A stretch of 64,000 nucleotides of DNA from Catenovulum adriaticum (lineage in GTDB: Bacteria > Pseudomonadota > Gammaproteobacteria > Enterobacterales > Alteromonadaceae): assembly GCF_026725475.1 (NCBI RefSeq), contig NZ_CP109965.1, positions 2,356,001 through 2,420,000 of the forward strand, given 5' to 3'. Numbering within the stretch: the first letter of the stretch is position 1; each line of letters begins with the position of its first letter. Below are positions 38,395 through 45,649 of this stretch, one piece after another. Below the pieces are notes generated by a model. It did no database searches and was not told where the DNA came from. It saw only the letters and a list, made by a program, of their open reading frames with translations. A program made the position numbers and the translations under genes.

Positions 38395-39813
38395 ATGCAA
38401 AAAAAACTTAATCACCTGTTTTCCTTATTTTTATTCCTATTTTTAATTAGCCAAAATATTCAGGCAAATACTGACCCTTTATTAAAAAATAAAAATTTAG
38501 AACACTTAAAACAAACAGCGCTGGCAGACGATTATTCTTATTTTGTTGCAGAATCGCTCACTACTGAGTTTGGTGCACGCCAAGCAGGGAGTCAAGCTGA
38601 AATTAATAGTATAAATTGGCTAGAACAGCAACTTCAAGAAATTGGGCTTACCCAAATTAATAAACAAAAAGTCCCAGTTCGAAATTGGCGTAGGCATGCA
38701 GCGTCAGCACAAGTGACTCAGCCATACCAACACCAACTTGTAACTACCTCGCTGGGGGGGTCTATTTCAACCACACATAATGGTATAAATGCGCAAGTTA
38801 TACGGTTTAACTCGATTGAAGATCTGCGTTCTGCTAAACCTGAAGCCGTTAAAGATAAAATTGTATATATTGCCAAAGCACTTAAACAAGACGTCCATAG
38901 CAATGAATATATAAAAACACTAAATATACGCCAGCAAGGCGCTATTGTTGCCGCCAAACTAGGCGCCAAAGCTGTCATTGTACGCTCTTTAACAACTTTA
39001 AATTCTCGAATCGCTCATACAGGTTCGGTGCTATATCAAGCTGATGTCAAAAAAATTCCAGCGGCAGCCATTTCTAGTGTTGATGCGGATTTACTCGATC
39101 GACTTTTCACAAAAAATTTACCCGTTCATCTTACGCTAACCCTAAATAATACTGAAGATAAATGGCTCAATTCATATAATTTAGTGGCGGATATTCCGGG
39201 GACAGAGCAACCTGACGAAATTATTTTACTTATCGCGCATATTGATTCATGGGATTTAGGTACGGGGGCTCTAGATAATGCTGCTGGTGTTGGTATTATG
39301 CTGGCAACGATAAAACAGTTAATGAATTTAGAACAAGCACCCAAAAGAAGCATTCGCCTAGCTATTTTGACTAATAGCCAATTGAAACAATCAGGTATGC
39401 AAACATTCATAAAAACATATAAAGACGAATTAAATCAAATTGTTGCTGTTGCAGAGTCTGACCTAGGCGCTGATTTTATCACTCGTTTAGATACTCACCT
39501 GCCAACAAGCAAACTGACAGATGTAGACTACTTGCATACATTAGTTAATGACCTCAATATTGAACGAGGCCATAATAGTAGTACTGCCAGTACTAATTCC
39601 AAATATTTATTACCATACAATGTTCCGGTTGTTAATTGGGTGCAAGATAGTCAAGAATATTTTAAGTATTTACATTCCGCCAATGATACGTTTGATAAAG
39701 TAAAGCTAGAGTCACTACAACAAAATGTTGCTGTATATAGTTTATTTGCTTATGTATTGGCTAATTCTGATATCGACTTTCGAGCTGAAACAACAAAAAC
39801 TGAAGAACAATAA
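38395..39813 (+). CDS. M28-family peptidase-like protein lacking the catalytic Glu
   Basis: Secreted protein of 472 aa with signal peptide (to ~25, NIQA|NT). A PA-type insert domain (~130-250) is followed by an M28 zinc-peptidase fold. Zinc ligands in HIDSWDLGTGALDNAAG, AESDLGAD and LHSANDTFDKV are kept. The position that reads NEE in active carboxypeptidase Q-like enzymes reads NSQ (LTNSQLKQSG), so both the catalytic and the bridging Glu are missing. It may be a non-catalytic binding protein. ATG at 38395. The next gene begins 12 bp after it, so they are likely co-transcribed. Confidence 0.85.
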   Translation: MQKKLNHLFSLFLFLFLISQNIQANTDPLLKNKNLEHLKQTALADDYSYFVAESLTTEFGARQAGSQAEINSINWLEQQLQEIGLTQINKQKVPVRNWRRHAASAQVTQPYQHQLVTTSLGGSISTTHNGINAQVIRFNSIEDLRSAKPEAVKDKIVYIAKALKQDVHSNEYIKTLNIRQQGAIVAAKLGAKAVIVRSLTTLNSRIAHTGSVLYQADVKKIPAAAISSVDADLLDRLFTKNLPVHLTLTLNNTEDKWLNSYNLVADIPGTEQPDEIILLIAHIDSWDLGTGALDNAAGVGIMLATIKQLMNLEQAPKRSIRLAILTNSQLKQSGMQTFIKTYKDELNQIVAVAESDLGADFITRLDTHLPTSKLTDVDYLHTLVNDLNIERGHNSSTASTNSKYLLPYNVPVVNWVQDSQEYFKYLHSANDTFDKVKLESLQQNVAVYSLFAYVLANSDIDFRAETTKTEEQ

Positions 39814-39825
39814 TTAAATCATCCT

Positions 39826-40296
39826 ATGAAGCAAAAGCAAAAACTATTAGATAAAGAAGCGTTTCAAAAAAAGCTGAAGCAAACAAACCAACGCTCAGCC
39901 ATTGAACGCCAACAAGCGTTAATTAAACAAAAAAAGGCAGAGCTTCAAACAGATATTGAAGTTAACGCACCATCTAATAGCACCAGCTCAGCAAAAAAGT
40001 CTAATCTCAGATATGCATTTATCGCCCTGTTACTCATTATTTTGGTAATTTTTCCTTATCCTAAAGTCATTGTTTACGAAAAGCTGGGGGTCGTTGCACA
40101 AAGCATTTATATACCTAGTCGTTTTGGTAGCCCAGAGTTCTTTTTAGATACTCACTACCAAGTCGATTTAGATAATGATCATCGCTGGCTATATTTATGC
40201 GACAGACAAACAAAAAGACATTGCAATCGCTACGATATTGTTGAAATAAAAGGTGTTTTTTCAGCGATGAAACTATACTTGACTGGTAATTCATAA
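39826..40296 (+). CDS. single-pass membrane protein, unknown
   Basis: I do not recognise this 156-aa protein. Residues ~1-45 are Lys/Gln-rich and probably coiled coil (KEAFQKKLKQTNQRSAIERQ). One membrane helix lies at ~62-82 (YAFIALLLIILVIFPY). The C-terminal domain after it is probably periplasmic, with two Cys in LYLCDRQTKRHCNRYD that could pair. It sits 12 bp after the M28-like gene and may work with it. Confidence 0.65.
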   Translation: MKQKQKLLDKEAFQKKLKQTNQRSAIERQQALIKQKKAELQTDIEVNAPSNSTSSAKKSNLRYAFIALLLIILVIFPYPKVIVYEKLGVVAQSIYIPSRFGSPEFFLDTHYQVDLDNDHRWLYLCDRQTKRHCNRYDIVEIKGVFSAMKLYLTGNS

Positions 40297-40345
40297 ACAC
40301 AGAGTTGAGGTAAGTTAACAATTTAGACGAAAGTTACCGATTCGA

Positions 40346-40394
40346 CAGTCATCTAACCTTCATTAAACAGTCAAGTTAACTTAACTTTTATAAA
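40346..40394 (+). promoter_or_regulatory. candidate PhoB-dependent promoter of the PlcP-like gene
   Basis: Three 7-mers stand at an exact 11-bp period: CAGTCAT (40346), CCTTCAT (40357) and CAGTCAA (40368). They match the Pho half-site CTGTCAT at 6, 5 and 5 of 7 positions, with AT-rich 4-bp spacers. TATAAA at 40389-40394 lies 14 bp beyond the last unit, with the third unit covering the -35 position, as in classical Pho promoters. The start codon is at 40431. Confidence 0.55.
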
Positions 40395-40430
40395 CCATGC
40401 TGCCTTTAGGTCATTAAAAAGGACAAGTTT

Positions 40431-41234
40431 ATGGTTTCGCACACTTATTGCTACAAATCTATTTGGCTATCCGATCTTCACTTAGGGAGTAAAGACTGCA
40501 AAGCCGATTATTTATTAGACATGTTGTCTAAAACCCGCTGTGATACTTTATATTTGGTGGGCGACATCATTGATATTTGGGCACTCGAACGTCGATTTAG
40601 CTGGCCAGATAAACACAACCAAGTCATAGATGCCCTAATTAATAAAGCTAACAATGGCACCCGCGTCATTTATTTACCGGGTAACCACGATGAAAAAATC
40701 AAAAAATATTTGGGTATGACTTTTGCGAAAATAGAAATACACCCAGAGATAATCCACACGACAGTATCTGGCCAAAAATTACTCATCACCCATGGCGATG
40801 TATTTGATGGCGATGTTTGCCTAGGCAAATGGCAATCGATACTAGGCGACTTACTTTACGACTTTCTCTTATTTTTAAACCGTAGCTGTTTTCGTTTACG
40901 CAAATTATTGGGTTGTCGATATTGGTCCTTGGCCGGTTATATCAAAAACAAAGTTAAAGGCGCAAATGATGCAATAAAAAGGTATCAACTTGCCGCCGTT
41001 CGTTATGCCAAGAAAAAATCAGTAGATGGTATAATCTGTGGTCATATCCACCAACCCGATGTACAGGTTATCGATAACTGCCTTTATTGTAACGATGGCG
41101 ATTGGATCGAAAACTGCACCTTGCTTGCGGAAAATTTAGACGGCACCATTGAACTAATATTTTGGACTGAAAGCATAGAATCGCTCACCCAGTTTGAGCA
41201 AAATCGCCCTATCCCAAACAAACAAGCAGCTTAA
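40431..41234 (+). CDS. plcP: PlcP-like calcineurin-type phosphoesterase (phospholipase C role proposed)
   Basis: Cytosolic metallophosphoesterase of 267 aa, commonly mis-labelled LpxH-like. The di-metal motifs are all present: SDLHLGS, LVGDIIDIW, GNHDE, THGD and GHIHQPD. SKDCKADYLLDML, the WPDKHNQVID stretch and YCNDGDWIENCT match the rhizobial and marine PlcP group as I recall it. PlcP removes phosphocholine or phosphoethanolamine head groups from membrane lipids under phosphate starvation, leaving diacylglycerol. Canonical LpxH is shorter. ATG at 40431 with AAAGGA upstream. A Pho-box-like promoter precedes it and an OlsF-like gene follows. Confidence 0.72.
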   Translation: MVSHTYCYKSIWLSDLHLGSKDCKADYLLDMLSKTRCDTLYLVGDIIDIWALERRFSWPDKHNQVIDALINKANNGTRVIYLPGNHDEKIKKYLGMTFAKIEIHPEIIHTTVSGQKLLITHGDVFDGDVCLGKWQSILGDLLYDFLLFLNRSCFRLRKLLGCRYWSLAGYIKNKVKGANDAIKRYQLAAVRYAKKKSVDGIICGHIHQPDVQVIDNCLYCNDGDWIENCTLLAENLDGTIELIFWTESIESLTQFEQNRPIPNKQAA

Positions 41235-41240
41235 TGTATT

Positions 41241-41269
41241 TTGACATTATTCTGACATAAATTTGGCAT
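41241..41269 (+). promoter_or_regulatory. candidate triple Pho box upstream of the OlsF-like gene
   Basis: TTGACAT (41241), CTGACAT (41252) and TTGGCAT (41263) repeat every 11 bp with spacers TATT and AAAT. Matches to CTGTCAT are 5, 6 and 5 of 7. The array lies wholly in the 91-bp gap after the PlcP-like gene. A weak -10, TAATAC, is at 41277-41282. Confidence 0.55.
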
Positions 41270-41293
41270 CTAACCTTAATACTACCCGCTTAC

Positions 41294-41318
41294 ACTCCAA
41301 GTGATATTTACTTGGAGT
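41294..41318 (+). promoter_or_regulatory. perfect hairpin covering the OlsF-like ribosome binding site
   Basis: ACTCCAAGT (41294-41302) and ACTTGGAGT (41310-41318) form a perfect 9-bp inverted repeat with a 7-base loop GATATTT. The right arm contains the only Shine-Dalgarno, GGAG at 41314-41317, eight bases before the ATG at 41326. Folding would hide the start site. It could equally be a DNA operator. Confidence 0.55.
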
Positions 41319-41325
41319 ACAAGCT

Positions 41326-43032
41326 ATGTTTACCGTAGATGAAGTGATCGAACGAAATATACCTAGCCTGCAAAGGCACCCTTTTTTAACTCAGGTTACA
41401 AAATTTGCTTTACGGCGTTTATTACACGAACGCGAATTTATAGAATTTGCAGACCAATATCCCCATCTAACTGGGTTAGATTTTGTTGAACAAGTACTCG
41501 ATTATTTTGACTTTAGCTACACCATAACAGATAGAGAACTTGAGCGTATTCCAAGCCATGGTCGATGCATTATTGTTGCCAACCACCCAATAGGTTCATT
41601 GGATGGTTTAGCCTTAATTAAATTAGTCAGTGAAGTTAGAAAAGATTTTAAAGTCGTCGCCAACGAACTGTTAATGGCCGTAGAACCGCTCGAAAAACTA
41701 TTATTACCTGTGAATAACATGGGTGGCAGAACCGCGCGCGAAAACATTAAAGGTATTCAAAATTACCTTGCCAACGAAGGTTTAATTATTATTTTCCCGG
41801 CTGGTGAAGTATCCAGATTAAAGCCATCTGGCATCAGAGACACAAACTGGAATGGCGGCTTTTTAAAGTTAGCATTGGCGACACAAACACCCATTTTACC
41901 TATGTATGTACAAGGCAAAAATTCCACATCATTTTATTTTTTATCCATGCTGTACAAACCTTTATCAACCCTATTTTTGGTCAAAGAAATGTTTAAACAG
42001 CAAGATAAAAGCATGCCTGTGCGCATTGGTGAATTAATTCCTTATGAAAGCTTCAAAGGCATGCAGCTAAATAAAAAAGAGAAAATTAGACTGTTTCAAA
42101 GGCATTTATATCGAATTGGAAAGCAAAAAAAAGGCTGCTTTAAAACCGAGAGCGCAATTGCCCGCCCCGAACCTAAAAGTGAACTAAAACACGCCATTAA
42201 ACAATGCAGCTTAATTGGGCAAACGTCGGATAAAAAAGATATTTATTTATATCAGTTTTTAGACAGCTCCCCCATAATGCGTGAAATAGGCAGACTCAGA
42301 GAAGTCGCCTTTAGGGCCGTTGGCGAAGGCTCAGGTTGCCGCCGCGACATTGATAGATATGACGCTTACTATGAACATTTAATTTTATGGGATGATGAGG
42401 CATCAGAAATTGTTGGCGCATATCGGCTAGGGAACACCCAAACAATTGTCGATTTGTATGGCCAAAAAGGGTTATATACAGATTCTTTATTTAATTATGG
42501 TCAGCAAATGCAGCCTTATTTTCATCAAGGTTTAGAGCTTGGCCGGAGTTTTGTTCAACCTAAATATTGGGGTATGCGCAGCTTAGATTATCTGTGGTAT
42601 GGCATTGGTGCGTATTTAAAACAAAATACCAACATTAGATATTTATTTGGACCGGTGAGCATGAGTAATAGCATGCCTAAAGCCGCGAAAGATCTAATGG
42701 TCTATTTTTATAAACTTTACTTTCAATCAACCTTTGATTTGGCCAGCTCAAAGCGACCTTATCAAATATCTGAGATTGTATTAAACGAGCTTAAAACGGC
42801 TTTTAGCGGTAATGATTACAAACAAGATTTCATAAAATTAAAATCAATGTTAGCCAATATGGGGTGCAATGTGCCCACACTATACAAACAGTATAGTGAA
42901 TTAACGGAAGTGGGCGGCGTTCAATTTTTAGACTTTGGCGTTGACCCAGACTTTGCTGATTGCATAGATGGCTTAGTATTAGTAGACACCCATAAATTAA
43001 AGCCAAATAAAAAAGCTCGCTACTTGGATTAG
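41326..43032 (+). CDS. olsF: OlsF-like bifunctional acyltransferase (ornithine/amino-acid lipid synthesis)
   Basis: Membrane-associated protein of 568 aa with two fused acyltransferase domains. The N-terminal ~270 residues are PlsC-type, with the HxxxxD motif in NHPIGSLDGL and a later FPAGEVSR. The C-terminal ~270 residues are GNAT-like of the OlsB/hemolysin-type group (RLREVAFRAVGEGSG, then EIVGAYRLGNTQ and LELGRSFVQPKYWG). This layout matches OlsF of Serratia, in which the C-terminal part N-acylates ornithine and the N-terminal part O-acylates the product. ATG at 41326 with GGAG. Preceded by a Pho-box-like array. The amino acid used is inferred, not seen. Confidence 0.7.
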   Translation: MFTVDEVIERNIPSLQRHPFLTQVTKFALRRLLHEREFIEFADQYPHLTGLDFVEQVLDYFDFSYTITDRELERIPSHGRCIIVANHPIGSLDGLALIKLVSEVRKDFKVVANELLMAVEPLEKLLLPVNNMGGRTARENIKGIQNYLANEGLIIIFPAGEVSRLKPSGIRDTNWNGGFLKLALATQTPILPMYVQGKNSTSFYFLSMLYKPLSTLFLVKEMFKQQDKSMPVRIGELIPYESFKGMQLNKKEKIRLFQRHLYRIGKQKKGCFKTESAIARPEPKSELKHAIKQCSLIGQTSDKKDIYLYQFLDSSPIMREIGRLREVAFRAVGEGSGCRRDIDRYDAYYEHLILWDDEASEIVGAYRLGNTQTIVDLYGQKGLYTDSLFNYGQQMQPYFHQGLELGRSFVQPKYWGMRSLDYLWYGIGAYLKQNTNIRYLFGPVSMSNSMPKAAKDLMVYFYKLYFQSTFDLASSKRPYQISEIVLNELKTAFSGNDYKQDFIKLKSMLANMGCNVPTLYKQYSELTEVGGVQFLDFGVDPDFADCIDGLVLVDTHKLKPNKKARYLD

Positions 43033-43089
43033 CGTAATCGGTTATCGGTTAGGCGCATTATTTTTTGTATTACAAAAAGAACGGTGAGC

Positions 43090-43169
43090 AAAATTATCTT
43101 GGGCTGGATTAGGAATCATTCGTTTAGAGAACTAAAGCGTTTTATTTCTGCCTAGCCTAAGATAATTTT
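43090..43169. repeat. long imperfect inverted repeat between olsF-like gene and protease operon
   Basis: AAAATTATCTTGGGCT (43090-43105) is complementary to AGCCTAAGATAATTTT (43154-43169) at 15 of 16 positions. The 48-base loop contains a smaller near-palindrome (CGTTTAG with CTAAAGCG). The whole can fold into an 80-base hairpin. It has no long T-run, so it is not a standard terminator; it may be a structured leader or a small interspersed repeat. The surrounding 293-bp gap (43033-43325) holds no gene. Confidence 0.6.
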
Positions 43170-43325
43170 TAAACGCTAACCTTATGTAACAACCGCTTCA
43201 AACACCTATATAACCGTCAAATTAGTCACAAATAAATCACAGACTACAGAGTTAACTTGCCAAGTCCGCCTCGAAAGTGAGAAAATAAAAAACTAATCTT
43301 ATCAAACCTATAGATTTTAAATTAT

Positions 43326-44117
43326 ATGATATCGAACAAGCGCAAATGCATTACTTTTTTTATATGTTTAGTTACGATAAATTTAACGGCCTGTAGTAGT
43401 TTAAGCGCGCCTTCACAAGCTAACCATGAACTTAAAACTGAGATAAATACCCATATTAGTGAGCAATTTAAAGCTTACCAAGAAAACACTAATATGAACT
43501 GCCAGGCCGCCTTAAAGCCGGTTGAGCAACAATTAACCCAACAACAAGCTGATAATGAGCTGCTAATAAAAACAGCCAAAAAAATTGAACAAAAACTAAA
43601 TCAACTTCAGGCTAAAACCCCTTCAAGCAGCACTGCAAACTGTCCCAAACCAACCGTGGTAGAACAAAAGCTCAATGGTAAAGTGATTGTAGGTGAGCTG
43701 GAATGGGTTTATTTTTCAGTCGTTGACGAGCACTTTAGAGCACGTGTCGATTCTGGCGCAACAACTTCCTCTTTGAGTGCTAAACATATCGTGGAATTTG
43801 AACGAGATGGCGAAAATTGGGTTCGCTTTCAGTTGCTTCATCAAGTCACCGATTTAGATGGTCGTGAAATTGAAGCTAAAATTGAACGCACCGTTCGTAT
43901 TCGTCAATCATCAAGCGATAAAACTGAGCGCCGTCATGTTGTGCAATTAAGCATGCATTTGGGTAAACTGCATCAAATGGCAGAATTTACCTTAGCTGAT
44001 CGCTCAGACATGGACTACCCTATTTTACTTGGTCGTGAATTTTTACAAGACATTACTTTAATTGATGTTGGCCAAACATATATTCACCCAAAATATAAAA
44101 AAAGCGACCTTAAATAA
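43326..44117 (+). CDS. retropepsin-like aspartyl protease lipoprotein
   Basis: Exported protein of 263 aa. The signal peptide ends in a lipobox LTAC (Cys23), so it is a lipoprotein. A coiled-coil stretch rich in Gln (~30-100) precedes a retropepsin-like domain with the motif RVDSGATTSSLSA and the later strand YPILLGREFLQDI, giving a single-Asp half site that must dimerise. The family is the 'putative ATP-dependent Zn protease' domain found beside RimK-like ligases. It overlaps the next gene by one base (TAATG). First gene of a three-gene operon. Confidence 0.82.
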   Translation: MISNKRKCITFFICLVTINLTACSSLSAPSQANHELKTEINTHISEQFKAYQENTNMNCQAALKPVEQQLTQQQADNELLIKTAKKIEQKLNQLQAKTPSSSTANCPKPTVVEQKLNGKVIVGELEWVYFSVVDEHFRARVDSGATTSSLSAKHIVEFERDGENWVRFQLLHQVTDLDGREIEAKIERTVRIRQSSSDKTERRHVVQLSMHLGKLHQMAEFTLADRSDMDYPILLGREFLQDITLIDVGQTYIHPKYKKSDLK

Positions 44118-45649
44118 TGAAACGCTCCAAGCTCCCATTTTACTTATTAATTACCGGGTTAATTACCATTGGTTTGGTTTTATCTATTTTTCGTCACCTA
44201 GAATACCAGGTGCCTTGGATGCCAGGCGAAAAATCGACCATTTGGTCAATAGAAGCCAGAGTCGAATTTGATGCCATAGGTGAAGCCGTAAAAGTCAACC
44301 TCAGCCGCCCTCAAAGTCAAAATGGGTTTACGTTGATTAACGAAAGTACAGCATCCCCAGGATATGGTGTTGCTTTTATTGACCAACCACCTAAAAGTGA
44401 ATGGTCAATTCGTCAGGCCATTAATGAGCAAACTTTGTTTTACCGCGCCGATTTTTTAGTTGATAACAGCCAAGCGACAGCGAATATTCCTGCTCCTAAG
44501 CTCAATTTAATAAATTGGGAAGAACCTTTTAAAACAGCAGCAAATCAAATTTTAAGTCAAGTTAGACAACAATCCGCTGACGAGTTTAGCTTTGCTCAGC
44601 AACTGTTTAAAATACTCACCCAGCAAGAACAAGATCAAAACATTGCGCTATTAGAAAACAAGCAGTCTAATTTAGCACGCTTAGCGGTTGATTTATTAAA
44701 TCAAGCGGCTATTCCAGCCCAACTCATATATGGGTTGAAGTTAGAAGATGGACGCCGCCGCCAAGACTTAGTCCCTTTTGTACGAGTGTGGCAAAATGAA
44801 GAAACTGAAATATTTCAACCTATGACTGGATTAAGAGGCTTGCCAGAAGAATATATTTTATGGCAACAATTGCAGTCTCCTGTACTGGAAGTTGTAGGCG
44901 CGAATCACTCTGGGGTCAGTTTCTCTATCATCAAAAAACAAGAATCTATTGCCGCAGCGGTGCAAGCTAAACAAGATACTGAGCAAAATTTAGTCAGTTT
45001 TTCGATTCACAGTTTACCTATTGAAGAACAAGCATTATTTAAAACCATTTTATTATTACCTGTTGGTGCTTTAGTCGTTTGTTTATTAAGAATACTAGTG
45101 GGCTTACGCACCTCTGGTACATTTATGCCGGTATTAATCGCCGTCGCCTTTATTCAAACCTCACTGATTACAGGCCTAGTTGGTTTTTTGTTAGTAGTAC
45201 TAACCGGTTTAATGCTTCGAAGTTATCTGTCCCATTTAAACTTATTGCTGGTAGCACGAATATCCGCGGTCATTATTAGTGTTATTGCCATTATTGCCGT
45301 ATTTAGTGTACTAAGTTACAAAGTTGGCTTAACTGAAGGGTTAAAAGTGACCTTTTTCCCAATGATTATTTTATCTTGGACAGTTGAGCGTATGTCTATT
45401 TTGTGGGAAGAAGAAGGCGCAAAAGAGGTACTCATTCAAGGTGGTGGCAGCTTATTAACCGCATTAATCGCATACCTTGCAATGACCAGCGATGTTTTAC
45501 GTCATCTCACTTTTAACTTTTTGGGCATGCAATTTATTATTTTAGCTGCCATTTTGTTATTAGGCAATTATACTGGCTACCGTTTATTAGAGCTTTATCG
45601 ATTTAAGCCTATGTTATCTCACCAAGCCGATCAGGATTCAAACAAATGA
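44117..45649 (+). CDS. inactive transglutaminase fused to seven membrane helices
   Basis: Inner-membrane protein of 510 aa. One N-terminal helix, a periplasmic transglutaminase-like domain (~30-300) in which the Cys of the catalytic triad is absent (LARLAVDLLNQAAIPAQLIY at the matching place), then about seven helices (~305-500) beginning TILLLPVGALVVCLLRILVG. It belongs to the transglutaminase-i/7TM family that co-occurs with ATP-grasp ligases and aspartyl proteases. It overlaps both neighbours (TAATG before, ATGA after), so expression is coupled. The substrate is unknown. Confidence 0.82.
   Translation: MKRSKLPFYLLITGLITIGLVLSIFRHLEYQVPWMPGEKSTIWSIEARVEFDAIGEAVKVNLSRPQSQNGFTLINESTASPGYGVAFIDQPPKSEWSIRQAINEQTLFYRADFLVDNSQATANIPAPKLNLINWEEPFKTAANQILSQVRQQSADEFSFAQQLFKILTQQEQDQNIALLENKQSNLARLAVDLLNQAAIPAQLIYGLKLEDGRRRQDLVPFVRVWQNEETEIFQPMTGLRGLPEEYILWQQLQSPVLEVVGANHSGVSFSIIKKQESIAAAVQAKQDTEQNLVSFSIHSLPIEEQALFKTILLLPVGALVVCLLRILVGLRTSGTFMPVLIAVAFIQTSLITGLVGFLLVVLTGLMLRSYLSHLNLLLVARISAVIISVIAIIAVFSVLSYKVGLTEGLKVTFFPMIILSWTVERMSILWEEEGAKEVLIQGGGSLLTALIAYLAMTSDVLRHLTFNFLGMQFIILAAILLLGNYTGYRLLELYRFKPMLSHQADQDSNK

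Noticed and set aside
44062..44271. Short plus-strand frame across the protease/7TM junction
   Set aside because: Out of frame with both genes; their TAATG overlap explains the region.
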